Part shown: one piece after another, positions 37,211 to 46,739 of the stretch
Layout of the letters: each line of letters opens with the position of its first letter
Numbering within the stretch: the stretch's first letter is position 1
Source: Pseudomonadota bacterium
Lineage (GTDB): Bacteria; Myxococcota_A; UBA9160; SZUA-336
NCBI GenBank assembly: GCA_003247575.1
Contig: QJZC01000021.1
Span: forward strand, 123,951 to 187,950
Direction: 5' to 3'
Length of the DNA stretch: 64,000 bases
The notes under the pieces: generated by a model
Told to the model about the DNA's origin: nothing
Seen by the model: only the letters and a program-made list of their open reading frames with translations
Databases searched by the model: none
Made by a program: the position numbers and the translations under genes

Positions 37211-38902
37211 TTGGCGATAGACGACCCACGCTCCATCGGACCGCAGAGCTGGCTCGGCCGCCGCGCTCTCCGCGAATCCTTCGCCAGGGTCACCTCGAGA
37301 CTGCCGGCGCCGATCCTGCGAGCTGCCGCTTGGTTCAGAACGGCCGCGTGGTTCAGGGAGGGCTTGTGCTACGGCAGCCAAGCCTGGGCTCGCTCGACTC
37401 GCGTGCAGAGGTCTCTCGTATGTCTGGCCGCTGTCGCGAGCGCAGCTGCGATCCTGCGTCTGCTTGGGGGGGAGGCGCCGGTCTGGTGGGTCCGTGTAGC
37501 CGAGCTTGCGTACCAGCTCGGCCTGATTGCGATCCTGGGTTGCATTGGACTCGTCGTGCGCGGTGGCCGTGAGCGTGTCGTCGAGCACGTCGTCGCGGGT
37601 CACCAGGACTCCACCTGGGAGACGGCCGCGCGAATGCTCGCGGGTTCCACGCGACACCTGCGCGCGAGCGAGGCTCGCTTTCGGGCCATTCTCGCATCGG
37701 TGGTGGACCCCCTACTCGTGCTGGACGAGGGTGGGGCGATCATCGAGGTCAGTCGCTCATCGGAGGTGATCTTTCATCTGTGCAAGCAGGAGCTGATGGG
37801 AAAGAAGTTCGAGGATCTGGCAGACCCGCGTTGGCTCGCGCGTTCCCGCGCGAACTTGGACGCCGCCCTCGGACAGGCGAGCGTCGACGCTGTGGCCGAA
37901 TTCGAGATGTGCTGCCTGCGCGCCAACGGGGAATCCTTCTGCTGCGGGATTTCGGTCGCGCGCGGCGAGACCAAGCTCGTCGGCAGCGTGCTCTTCGTCG
38001 CGAGTCTTCGGGATCTGACGGTCGAGCGCGAGCTGCAGCGTCAAGTCGTGCACGCGCAGAAGATGCGCGCCATCGGCCAGCTCTCATCGGGGGTGGCCCA
38101 TGAGCTCAACACCCCCGTTCAGTTCATCGGAGACAATCTCCGCTTTCTGCAGGAGAGCGTGCTCAGCCTGGAAGAACTGCTCAGGGGCTATCGTGACCTC
38201 GCGGCGCGAAACGCTTCGCGTCTCGCATCGACGTCCGAGCTCGAGAAGCTGGAAGCGCAGTGCGCCGATGCCGATGTCGCGTTCTTGGAAGAGGAGATCC
38301 CCGAAGCGATCCGCCAATCGTTGGCGGGTGCGGAGCGCGTAGGTGAGATCGTACGCGCGATGCGAGAATTCTCGCAATACGGTGATATCAAGTTCGCAGA
38401 GGTCGATGTGAATCGCGCCGTCGAGGCGACGACGATCGTGTCTCAGAGCGAGTGGCGGCGTGTCGCCGACCTGGAGCTGCGGCTGGACCCCTCGTCGCCC
38501 GTCGTGGTCGGCGTAGGCAGCGAGCTCAATCAGGTCTTTCTGAATCTGCTGCTGAACGCCTGCCAGGCGATTCAGGCAGCCCGAACGGCAGAGTCTCCTG
38601 ACAATGGACGGATCTGTGTCGAGACCTTCGTCGAGGAGCGCTTCGTAGGGATTCGCTTCGTAGACAATGGAGTCGGCATCCCGCCTGAGGTAGGCGAGCG
38701 CGTGTTCGAGCCCTTCTATACGACCCGAGGGGTCGGAGAGGGCCCGGGACAGGGGCTCGCGATCGCGCACCAGGTGATCGTCGAACGGCACGCGGGCAGG
38801 ATCTCGGTAGAGAGCGAGCCCGGAGTGAGGACCGTATTCACGGTTCGACTCCCCCGTGCTGAAACGAATGCTGTGAAGCTCGACGTGAGTGAGCCGTCAT
38901 GA
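37211..38902 (+). CDS. PAS-containing sensor histidine kinase
   Basis: A 563-residue kinase starting at TTG with GGGAG seven bases upstream. It has two hydrophobic segments (about 70-117), a PAS domain (about 150-275), and the phospho-acceptor box SSGVAHELNTPVQFIGDN (His297). A helical insert and an ATPase domain follow (LNQVFLNLLLNACQAIQ; DNGVGIPPEVGERVFEPFYTTR; GPGQGLAI). The stop overlaps the next gene as ATGA, so kinase and the following receiver-kinase are made together and probably form a phosphorelay. Confidence 0.9.
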   Translation: MAIDDPRSIGPQSWLGRRALRESFARVTSRLPAPILRAAAWFRTAAWFREGLCYGSQAWARSTRVQRSLVCLAAVASAAAILRLLGGEAPVWWVRVAELAYQLGLIAILGCIGLVVRGGRERVVEHVVAGHQDSTWETAARMLAGSTRHLRASEARFRAILASVVDPLLVLDEGGAIIEVSRSSEVIFHLCKQELMGKKFEDLADPRWLARSRANLDAALGQASVDAVAEFEMCCLRANGESFCCGISVARGETKLVGSVLFVASLRDLTVERELQRQVVHAQKMRAIGQLSSGVAHELNTPVQFIGDNLRFLQESVLSLEELLRGYRDLAARNASRLASTSELEKLEAQCADADVAFLEEEIPEAIRQSLAGAERVGEIVRAMREFSQYGDIKFAEVDVNRAVEATTIVSQSEWRRVADLELRLDPSSPVVVGVGSELNQVFLNLLLNACQAIQAARTAESPDNGRICVETFVEERFVGIRFVDNGVGIPPEVGERVFEPFYTTRGVGEGPGQGLAIAHQVIVERHAGRISVESEPGVRTVFTVRLPRAETNAVKLDVSEPS

Positions 38903-40101
38903 AGCTGTTGATCGTAGAAGACGATCCCGCGCAGCAGCGGCTACTCGCCCACTTGGCGAGGCGTTGGGACTACGAGACAGCCGTTGCGGCGACAGGTGCG
39001 GAGGCGATCGCGTTGCTCGGGGCCGGCGACGTGTCGATCGCCATCATCGACTGGCATCTCCCGGATATGACCGGTATCGACATCTGTCGCAAGCTCGGAG
39101 AGATGGGTTCCTTCATCCATGCGATCGTCCTGAGCGCTCGCGATGCCGACGAAGACGTTCCCATCGCACTCGAAGCCGGAGCGAGCGACTACCTGGGCAA
39201 GCCCTTCCAGCAGACCGAGCTTCGGGCGCGCCTGCTCGTCGGTAGCCGCATGGTGCAGCTCCACCGCCGCATCTCGCAGATGCAGAAGCTCGAATCGATC
39301 GGGCAGCTCGCCGCCGGAGTCGCACACGAGATCAACACTCCGGCTCAATTCGTGAGCGACAACCTGCGCTTCGCCTGCGAGTCCACCTTGGACCTGTCCG
39401 ACGTGATCTCCGTCTATCAAGAGCTCGAGCGGGCCGTTTCCGAGGGCGGCGAGACGCGGGAGCTGCTCGAGAAGCTACGTCTGCGCCGTGAGGAGAAGGA
39501 GCTCGACTACATCCTCGAGGAGCTGCCGGCTTGTCTCGAGCAGTCGCTCGAAGGCATCACGCGCGTGGCCGACATCGTGCGCGCGATGAAGTCCTTCTCG
39601 CACCCTGGAAGCACGCAGCAGACCATGGTGGATCTCAACGACTCGATCGCGAGCACGATCACCGTCGCTCGGTATGAGTGGCGCAGTGTCGCGCGCGTGG
39701 AGACGGAGCTCGATGCATCGCTACCCACCGTTGCGGGGTATCCGGGCGAGCTCAATCAGGTGCTTCTGAATCTGCTGGTCAACGCCGCGCACGCGGTTGG
39801 GGAGCGCTACCGCGAGGACCCGGAGCAGGGATCGATCCGGATCTCGACGCGCCGATCGGGGGACTGGGTCGTGGTGAGCATTGCGGACAACGGCTCTGGA
39901 ATCCCCGAGCGAGTTCTCGATCGCATCTTCGATCCATTCTTCACGACCAAGGAGGTCGGCAAGGGAACTGGGCAGGGGTTGGCGATCGCCTATGACGTGG
40001 TGGTGCGGAAGCATCAGGGGAAGCTCAGGGTCGAGACGGAGCCCGACGTGGGCACGACCTTCTTGGTGGAGCTTCCCATCGGAGAGGCTGCGACCGGCTA
40101 G
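38899..40101 (+). CDS. Receiver-histidine kinase hybrid
   Basis: A 400-residue soluble protein with the receiver first (residues 1-120, phospho-acceptor Asp51 in [11 protein letters not shown]) and the kinase core after it: [18 protein letters not shown] (His143), then ATPase [46 protein letters not shown]. The receiver-before-kinase order suggests that the upstream kinase phosphorylates or gates it. Translation is coupled to that kinase through a 4-base overlap. The kinase core closely resembles that of the 33923 gene, pointing to local duplication. Confidence 0.92.
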   Translation: MKLLIVEDDPAQQRLLAHLARRWDYETAVAATGAEAIALLGAGDVSIAIIDWHLPDMTGIDICRKLGEMGSFIHAIVLSARDADEDVPIALEAGASDYLGKPFQQTELRARLLVGSRMVQLHRRISQMQKLESIGQLAAGVAHEINTPAQFVSDNLRFACESTLDLSDVISVYQELERAVSEGGETRELLEKLRLRREEKELDYILEELPACLEQSLEGITRVADIVRAMKSFSHPGSTQQTMVDLNDSIASTITVARYEWRSVARVETELDASLPTVAGYPGELNQVLLNLLVNAAHAVGERYREDPEQGSIRISTRRSGDWVVVSIADNGSGIPERVLDRIFDPFFTTKEVGKGTGQGLAIAYDVVVRKHQGKLRVETEPDVGTTFLVELPIGEAATG

Positions 40102-40143
40102 CGAGACTCTCGATGCACCGCTGTCGAGCTGCTCGCTCCTGAA

Positions 40144-41151
<1,008 letters not shown>

Positions 41152-41159
41152 CTCGGACC

Positions 41160-42314
41160 TCAGAGTTCGGGCACGAGGACCCGGATGGGCTCTTGGACGT
41201 GATGAATCTTGCTACGCGCCCAGTTCTGCAGGCGCAACAGCAGAGACTCGGTCACCTCGTGTCCTGCCGCGACCACGAGGAGTCCATCGAGTGTCATGAC
41301 CGGGTCCACCACGATCATGCCGACGCGCAGCTGGCTGATGGGGAGCACGCTCTCGTTGTGGAAGCCCTCGACGCGGCAGAGCTCGTCGAGATCGGGGAGG
41401 ATGTCGGGATCGTACACCCCCGCGGGTGCGTCGCGCAGCGCTCGAATGGCCTCGGGGCCGGCGAGACCTCGATTGCGCGAGGCGTCGTAGTCGATGGCGA
41501 TTCGCAGCAGGCGCGCCCCCAGTGGCGGCGGCTCGGTGCCGTCGTTCTTGGCGTCGAAGTCCGCTTCCTGGAGCTCCACCATGTCCGCGATCGTCTCCAT
41601 GCGTGGGATGGAACGCAGCATCTTCGCTGCCGTCATGGGATGCTCCGCCAGCATGCGTCGATCCTCGTCGGACAGCTCCTCGCCGCGATTCGAACGACGG
41701 ACCACGTCGGGCGGGATCGCGATGCAACCGAGCTGCGACATCATCGCCGCGACCGAGTACTCCCAGAGGTTCTCCACGCCGAGCCGCCTCGCGAGAACCT
41801 CGACGTAGCGGCGCAGCCTCGAGGCGCGTCCGAACGCCTCGGGATTCGACAGGGACAGGGTCTGCGTGAGGATGTCGATGGCTCCGCGTAGGGTGCGCTC
41901 GAGCAGGCTGCGCTCCGCGGTGACCAGCTCGTGAATCCTCGCTCCCGCATAGACTGATTCGCGGAACAGATCCGAATCGCAGGGCTTGGTCAGAAAGCGG
42001 AATACGTGGCCGTCGTTGACCGCTCGCGTCGCCGCGTTGAGATCCGCCTTCCCGGTGAGCATGATGCGCGTGGTGTCGGGAACGATCTCGCGTGCTTCCT
42101 GCAGAAAGGCGATCCCGTCCATGCCCGGCATGTCGAAGTCGGAGACGATCACTCCGAAGCTCTGGTCTTGTCGCAGAAGCTCCAGCGCCTCTGCAGGAGA
42201 GCTGCAGGTCGTGAGGTCGAGGTGCTTGCGCTGCTGGCGGCGCACCGCGAGCAGGATGTTCTGCTCGTCGTCCACGTAGAGCACCCGGGGCAGCTGCGGT
42301 TCGGCGGAGCTCAC
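41160..42314 (-). CDS. Response regulator with degenerate HD-GYP domain
   Basis: A 384-residue protein beginning at GTG (42314), which overlaps the stop of the preceding gene as GTGA. The receiver (residues 8-125) keeps its phospho-acceptor (Asp59, IVSDFDMPGMDG). The C-terminal part aligns by eye with RpfG-type HD-GYP phosphodiesterases, but the catalytic HD dyad in the usual LLHDIGKIGIP block is replaced (MMSQLGCIAIPP). The HH-GYP block is replaced by QEADFDAKNDG. It is therefore probably catalytically dead and could act as a c-di-GMP effector or scaffold. A short C-terminal PilZ-unlike tail (about 335-384) is of unknown type. Confidence 0.8.
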   Translation of the reverse strand: MSSAEPQLPRVLYVDDEQNILLAVRRQQRKHLDLTTCSSPAEALELLRQDQSFGVIVSDFDMPGMDGIAFLQEAREIVPDTTRIMLTGKADLNAATRAVNDGHVFRFLTKPCDSDLFRESVYAGARIHELVTAERSLLERTLRGAIDILTQTLSLSNPEAFGRASRLRRYVEVLARRLGVENLWEYSVAAMMSQLGCIAIPPDVVRRSNRGEELSDEDRRMLAEHPMTAAKMLRSIPRMETIADMVELQEADFDAKNDGTEPPPLGARLLRIAIDYDASRNRGLAGPEAIRALRDAPAGVYDPDILPDLDELCRVEGFHNESVLPISQLRVGMIVVDPVMTLDGLLVVAAGHEVTESLLLRLQNWARSKIHHVQEPIRVLVPEL

Positions 42315-43543
42315 GGATCCCGCTCCTCGAGCTCGAACGCAGCCTTGCGCCACTCCGAGACGCGGTCCTCGATCTGTAGGCCCTCGTAGTACGCCGTGTC
42401 GAGCACCCTCTCCGGGTCTCGGTCCTTGCGCACCCCGCGTGAGAAGGCCTCGGCGGCGTGCACCATCGACAGCGGCGCGAGCTCGAGGTTGCCGGACTCC
42501 GACGGGCAGTTGCTATAGAGAACGCCTTCTACGACCGCATCCGGGAAGTTCCACAGGCCAGCGAGATAGCCGCTGATCTGATTGTGGGTCGCACCGAAGA
42601 TCTCCCGCTCAGCTTCGGCGAGGCTACAGCCATGCTTGCGTGCGTGCGCATAGCTGTCAGCGAGATCCTTGGGTCGATAGGCGGCCAAGGTCAGGAGTCC
42701 GAGATCGTGCAGAAAGCCTGCTGTCGTCGCCTGGGACCGAAAGACGTCGCTCGTCTCCTCCAGGCGACAGAATCGATCCGCGAGCACGGCCACGTGCGAG
42801 CTGTGCGCCAGCAGCTGTTCCGCGGTGAACTCGGCGTTCTTGAAAGTGGGTATCTGCTCGAAGATCTTGGTCCCGAGGACCAGGGTACTGATGGTCTCTC
42901 CCCCTAGGAGCATCACGGCGCGTCCGGGGTCCGTGATCTCCTGCGAGAGCCCGAAGTAGCTCGAGTTCACCAGCTGCAGCATCTTGGCGCTGAGCGCGAT
43001 GTCCCGCGCAATGATTTCACCGATCTCTCGCAGCGAGGCCTCTTCCTGCAGCGCCTTCACCAGCTCTCGATAGATGTCCGGCAAGGTCGGCAAGGTCTCG
43101 ATGCCGCCCAGGGTTTGCAGCAGCTCGGGGCGATTCAGCACGCGGCGCATTCGGCACGCGCGGTCGATCGAGTTCAGGATCGTGTCGGCATCGCACGGCT
43201 TCGACAGGAACTGGTGGCTCGGACCCACCGACTTCATGATCGCCGAGAGTTCACCGTGACCCGAGAGAATGATCCGCACGCAGCTCGGGCACACGTCGCG
43301 CACCCGCTCGAGCAACTCGACCCCGTTCATCTCCGGCATGCGCATGTCGGTGATGATGACGTCGAATGGGCTCTCCTGGACCAACGCTGCGGCCTGGACT
43401 GGCGAGTCCAGGAAGGTGAACTCGTAGCGGTCGCGGTGACGACGCAGCATCCGGCGCAGGCCGTCGAGTATTCCCTTCTCGTCGTCGACGAGGAGCACAC
43501 GGTTTTTCGGGTTGGTCGCGTCGAGCTCGTCGGTCACGCGCAT
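42311..43543 (-). CDS. Response regulator with HDOD output domain
   Basis: A 410-residue protein with a receiver (residues 14-130, phospho-acceptor Asp66 in IITDMRMPEMNG) and an HDOD domain (about 140-345: LPTLPDIYRELVKAL, IIARDIALSAKMLQLVNSSYFG, GFLHDLGLLTLA). HDOD domains are non-catalytic relatives of HD phosphohydrolases used in signalling. It is the first gene of the REC-HDOD, REC-HD-GYP-like, REC-GGDEF operon, with a GTGA overlap to the second. The output presumably joins phosphorelay input to c-di-GMP level. Confidence 0.9.
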   Translation of the reverse strand: MRVTDELDATNPKNRVLLVDDEKGILDGLRRMLRRHRDRYEFTFLDSPVQAAALVQESPFDVIITDMRMPEMNGVELLERVRDVCPSCVRIILSGHGELSAIMKSVGPSHQFLSKPCDADTILNSIDRACRMRRVLNRPELLQTLGGIETLPTLPDIYRELVKALQEEASLREIGEIIARDIALSAKMLQLVNSSYFGLSQEITDPGRAVMLLGGETISTLVLGTKIFEQIPTFKNAEFTAEQLLAHSSHVAVLADRFCRLEETSDVFRSQATTAGFLHDLGLLTLAAYRPKDLADSYAHARKHGCSLAEAEREIFGATHNQISGYLAGLWNFPDAVVEGVLYSNCPSESGNLELAPLSMVHAAEAFSRGVRKDRDPERVLDTAYYEGLQIEDRVSEWRKAAFELEERDP

Positions 43544-43554
43544 CCTCAGCGGTG

Positions 43555-43580
43555 TCTAGATCTGGCGGTCTCTAGATCTG
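43555..43580. repeat. 10-bp direct repeat upstream of the REC-HDOD gene
   Basis: TCTAGATCTG occurs at 43555-43564 and 43571-43580, 16 bp apart, just upstream of the REC-HDOD start. It could be a tandem regulator site or chance. Confidence 0.3.
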
Positions 43581-43632
43581 CAGCTCGACTGGTATGCGCA
43601 CAAACTTGAGCTGACCCGATCTCGTGCCTCCC

Positions 43633-44061
43633 TCAGATTTCGTGTGGAAGTGCCAGGGTGATCACGACCTCGCCGGTCTCGTCCGGGCCGCAGTGCATTC
43701 TCACGAAGGAGTAGGCGCGCTCGTCGCTTCGGATCGGGAGGCGTGCGCTGAAGTCGATCACGAACCCGTGGAAGAGGGCCTGGGCGAAGCGGATCCCGAA
43801 GTGGTCCTCGGCGCGTCGGAATGCGGCCTTGGCTCCGCAGAGGACTCCCGTCAGTCTCGTCTCGGACGACGCGCGGGCGCGGTCCGCGAAGGGCACCTGC
43901 TCGATGCGCTCCAGGAGGGCGTCGGAGAGAGCGCCGGGTAGCGGGAGCGGGCTTGGGCTCTCGAGCTCGACGACATCGATCAGCTCGCCGCTGGCGAGCG
44001 CGTCCTCGCGTGACGGAGTGGCGGGCTTCGGGGTCGGAACGGGCGTGGTGTGATAGTGCAT
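43633..44061 (-). CDS. Small protein of unknown function
   Basis: A 142-residue soluble protein with AGGAG eight bases before its ATG, which supports it being real. The N-terminal 45 residues are Pro/Thr/Ser-rich. The rest has mixed alpha/beta character (LLERIEQVPFADRAR, FRRAEDHFGIRFAQALFHGFVIDFSARLPI, EVVITLALPH). It has no membrane span or signal peptide. I do not recognise a family. It lies 89 bases upstream of the response-regulator operon on the same strand, so it may belong to that signalling unit. Confidence 0.6.
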   Translation of the reverse strand: MHYHTTPVPTPKPATPSREDALASGELIDVVELESPSPLPLPGALSDALLERIEQVPFADRARASSETRLTGVLCGAKAAFRRAEDHFGIRFAQALFHGFVIDFSARLPIRSDERAYSFVRMHCGPDETGEVVITLALPHEI

Positions 44062-44329
44062 CTCGGGGCTCCTGAATCTCGTTCGATGTCGCCGGTGGGC
44101 CTTGCGCGACTTGCGGGGCCCGCCTGCTGTCTACGCCCCGAGAATGCCCCGAACTCGGGCTCCGACCTATCCGGCAAATGGTCCGCCGGAATACGGCAAT
44201 CGACCCGAGATGCGCTGTTTTGCGGCGCTGCGTCATTTGACGGATCTGCTCGTAAGGGACCGAGATCGCTCAGGAAGTGCCACGATCCGCTGGGTTCGGG
44301 CGGTTTGTGGAGGTAGAGAAGCGCGGGCT

Positions 44330-45607
44330 TCAGCCCGCTCGCCCGTCTACTCGCGGGGCGCACAGCAAGGGCGCGTACGAGAGCAGGAAGAGCCCGAGAG
44401 CGACCACCCATGCAGTCGCCGATCCCCAGAGCGCGAGCCGAGAGAGGATCGGGACCAGCGCCCCCAGGACGCGCAGTCCCGCACACAGCGACATTGCGAG
44501 ATAGGCGACCTGCAGGGGCCGTGGTGGGACCAGGGGGCGCCCGGTGTGCCCGAGGGCGACCCGGCTCATCAGGGCCAGGATCAGACCGCCGAAGCCCCCG
44601 ATGCCCAGCGCGTGAAGACCTGCGACCTCGGAGATCGCGGAATGGAGCTCGCTCGCCGCCTCGAGCCAGAGTCCGATGGGGATCCAGGCGAACGCCAAGT
44701 GAAGTGACCAGAGCAAGGGTCTGTCGAGGGTCTGTAGGCCTCGCCAGCTCCACCAGCGGACTGCGAGCAGGCACCCTGCCAGGAGTCGCATCGCTGCCGC
44801 GTGCTCCTCGGACTCGAGCCCCGTGACCACCCCATAGATATCGAGCAGCGCGGCTCCAGCGAGTGCGACCAGGCTCAAGACCGCGATCTCTCGGTAGTCG
44901 CGAACCGGGCGGCGGCTCGCGTCCGGCGGAGCCGGCTCGACCGGCGCGGAGGTCGGCTCGAGGTTCTCTGGTGGGTGTTCGAGCGCGTTGCGTGTGAAGA
45001 ACGGGATCAAGCGTCCGCCCACCAGCACGACCAAGAACACGACCAGGTGTGCCGGAATGTGGAGCAGCTCACGCGGCGCCGTGACGAAGTAGCCCATGGC
45101 GCGCGCATGCTGAGCGACATTCGCCAGACTCCAGAGGATCAGAACCGCGAGAATGCTCCAGTGTCGAGGCTCCGAAGAGGTGAGTAGGCGTCGCGCCAAC
45201 GTCGCGGCCAACATCGGCAGAAACGCCACGTCGAGCAGTAGCAGGCTCAGCGGGTCCAGCCACCACGCGAGAGCGAAGCCAACGCGGCCGATGCACCATA
45301 GGCTCACGAGCCCTAGCAGGGGCAGGCCGCGGATCGGCGCGGAATCAGTCCAGACGGGAACGGCGGTGAGCAGAAAGCCTGCAACTCCAGCCGCGACGAA
45401 CCCTCCGAGGATCTCGTGCGCGTGCCACGCAATCGTCGATGACCAGCTCGGGGTCGGTAGCAGACCCTGCCATATGAAAGCCCAGATCGGGATCAGCAAC
45501 GTCCCGTGCGCACTGCCGAGCAGAAAGAACGGGCGGAAGCCCGCCTGCAACAAGGGGTGTGGACGTTCGGCAGTGAGCGCGGCGCTTGCCGAGATTGGAC
45601 TCGCCAT
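44330..45607 (-). CDS. nnrS: NnrS family membrane protein
   Basis: A 425-residue protein with about twelve hydrophobic spans and the NnrS N-terminal pattern: HPLLQAGFRPFFLLGSAHG, then IAWHAHEILGGFVAAGVAGFLLTAVPVWT. NnrS is a haem- and copper-containing inner-membrane protein linked to nitric-oxide stress and denitrification. AAAGGGA precedes ATG 45607; ATG 45622 is an alternative. It faces a membrane-anchored LuxR-type gene across 489 bp rich in palindromes. A GCGGGCT/AGCCCGC hairpin straddles its stop codon (44323-44338). No NO-reductase genes are in the window. Confidence 0.88.
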   Translation of the reverse strand: MASPISASAALTAERPHPLLQAGFRPFFLLGSAHGTLLIPIWAFIWQGLLPTPSWSSTIAWHAHEILGGFVAAGVAGFLLTAVPVWTDSAPIRGLPLLGLVSLWCIGRVGFALAWWLDPLSLLLLDVAFLPMLAATLARRLLTSSEPRHWSILAVLILWSLANVAQHARAMGYFVTAPRELLHIPAHLVVFLVVLVGGRLIPFFTRNALEHPPENLEPTSAPVEPAPPDASRRPVRDYREIAVLSLVALAGAALLDIYGVVTGLESEEHAAAMRLLAGCLLAVRWWSWRGLQTLDRPLLWSLHLAFAWIPIGLWLEAASELHSAISEVAGLHALGIGGFGGLILALMSRVALGHTGRPLVPPRPLQVAYLAMSLCAGLRVLGALVPILSRLALWGSATAWVVALGLFLLSYAPLLCAPRVDGRAG

Positions 45608-46096
45608 CGAGTTCCCTTTCATCGAGTTTCCCCGCCGGGTATTGGCGTGCGATCGGCTCGAGAGTGTGAGAAGAGCGCCCGATCGGGGTCGCGACACGCG
45701 GGGTGCGGCGTCGAGATCGCCGTTAGAGTTGCGCTAGTTCGATCGCCGTACAACCCGGTGGCAGCTCGCGCGCAGTGCGCCCGCGTTCATCACCGCACCC
45801 CCGCGGGGCACACATTTGCGGGATGTGTCTCTCGAGTGCAAGCGCACTCGACGGGTGGGGAGTGCCTCCCCGCGGGGGTCGGTGAACGGAACCTGAACGT
45901 CGAGCGCTCGCTAGGGGCGAAGCGATCCCACCGAGGTGGTAACCTCTCGTGTGTTCGAGTTGTTGCCTGTCGGCGGCTGTGCCACGCATCGTCGTTCATG
46001 CCCGCTGATCAGGTTCTGCCGATGGAAGCGGTTCGTATATCCGACAAATGACTCGGGTCGGGAATCGGGCCAGTCCGCAGCCGGGCGAGGTCGTTC
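45608..46096. other. Large divergent intergenic region
   Basis: This 489-bp stretch separates the divergent nnrS and LuxR-type genes. No convincing protein-coding frame is seen. It contains three closely spaced palindromes (45810-45871). I found no clear FNR/DNR-type TTGAT-N4-ATCAA box. Confidence 0.6.
45810..45871. promoter_or_regulatory. Cluster of three palindromes upstream of nnrS
   Basis: In 62 bp there are ACACAT-N7-ATGTGT (45810-45828), CGAGTGC-AAGC-GCACTCG (45833-45850, perfect 7-bp arms) and GGGGAG-TGC-CTCCCC (45857-45871, perfect 6-bp arms). They lie about 200 bp from either start codon. They may be operators for the divergent genes or hairpins in a long leader. Confidence 0.5.
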
Positions 46097-46639
46097 GTGA
46101 GTGCTCCAACAGATGATCTGGATCCGCAGCTCCGTTCGAGCTTGACGGTATTGTTCGTGGCCATCGCGGCCTGGGGCGTCGTCGACCTGCTCATGGATGC
46201 GAATGCATGGCTCTCGTTACACGTATTCATGGAGGTCTCGTTCATCGTTCTGCTGCTCGGCTCGGTCGGCTACCTATGGAGTGGTTGGATGCGCGATCGC
46301 CGGGGTCGCCGTGCCGCAGAGGCACACGTCGCGGTCAGTCGCGCGGAACGAGATCAGTGGAAGGCTCGCGCCGATCGCTTGCTCGCGGGCCTCGGCGCGG
46401 AGATCGATCATCAGTTCGATCGATGGGAGCTGACGCCCGCGGAGCGCGAGGTCGCCTTGCTCGTGCTCAAGGGTCTGGGTCACAAAGAGGCCGCGGAGGT
46501 GCTCGGTAGGAGTGAGCGAACCGTGCGCCAGCATGCAGTTTCCGTCTATCGCAAGTCCGGGCTGTCCGGACGCGCCGAGCTCGCGGCCTTCTTCCTCGAG
46601 GACCTCTTGCTGCCTTCCAGATCCGAGGGAGCTGCCTAA
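46097..46639 (+). CDS. Membrane-anchored LuxR-type regulator
   Basis: A 180-residue protein starting at GTG with GGGCGAGG upstream. Two membrane spans (residues about 14-33 and 38-62) are followed by a charged coiled-coil-like segment (65-105). A C-terminal LuxR/GerE helix-turn-helix comes next (about 112-172: LTPAEREVALLVLKGLGHKEAAEVLGRSERTVRQHAVSVYRKSG). There is no receiver or ligand domain between membrane and HTH, so it is a one-component regulator tethered to the membrane. It faces nnrS, the likely target. Confidence 0.85.
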   Translation: MSAPTDDLDPQLRSSLTVLFVAIAAWGVVDLLMDANAWLSLHVFMEVSFIVLLLGSVGYLWSGWMRDRRGRRAAEAHVAVSRAERDQWKARADRLLAGLGAEIDHQFDRWELTPAEREVALLVLKGLGHKEAAEVLGRSERTVRQHAVSVYRKSGLSGRAELAAFFLEDLLLPSRSEGAA

Positions 46640-46700
46640 TGGGCACCGATGTTGCGACCCAACGGCATGCCTCGGAGCCATTGGGGGCGTCTTGGTGGCG

Positions 46701-46714
46701 GGCGCTTCGGCGCC
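46701..46714. terminator. GGCGC-TTCG-GCGCC hairpin between convergent genes
   Basis: A perfect 5-bp stem with a stable TTCG tetraloop lies in the 100-bp gap between the convergent LuxR-type and MopE-type genes. There is no T run on either side, so a terminator role is only possible. Confidence 0.35.
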
Positions 46715-46739
46715 GCTGTCGGACGCGGTGAGACGAGGG

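Noticed and set aside
35903..37657. Long minus-strand frame across the kinase and receiver genes
   Set aside because: It crosses two well-supported genes and has no domain.
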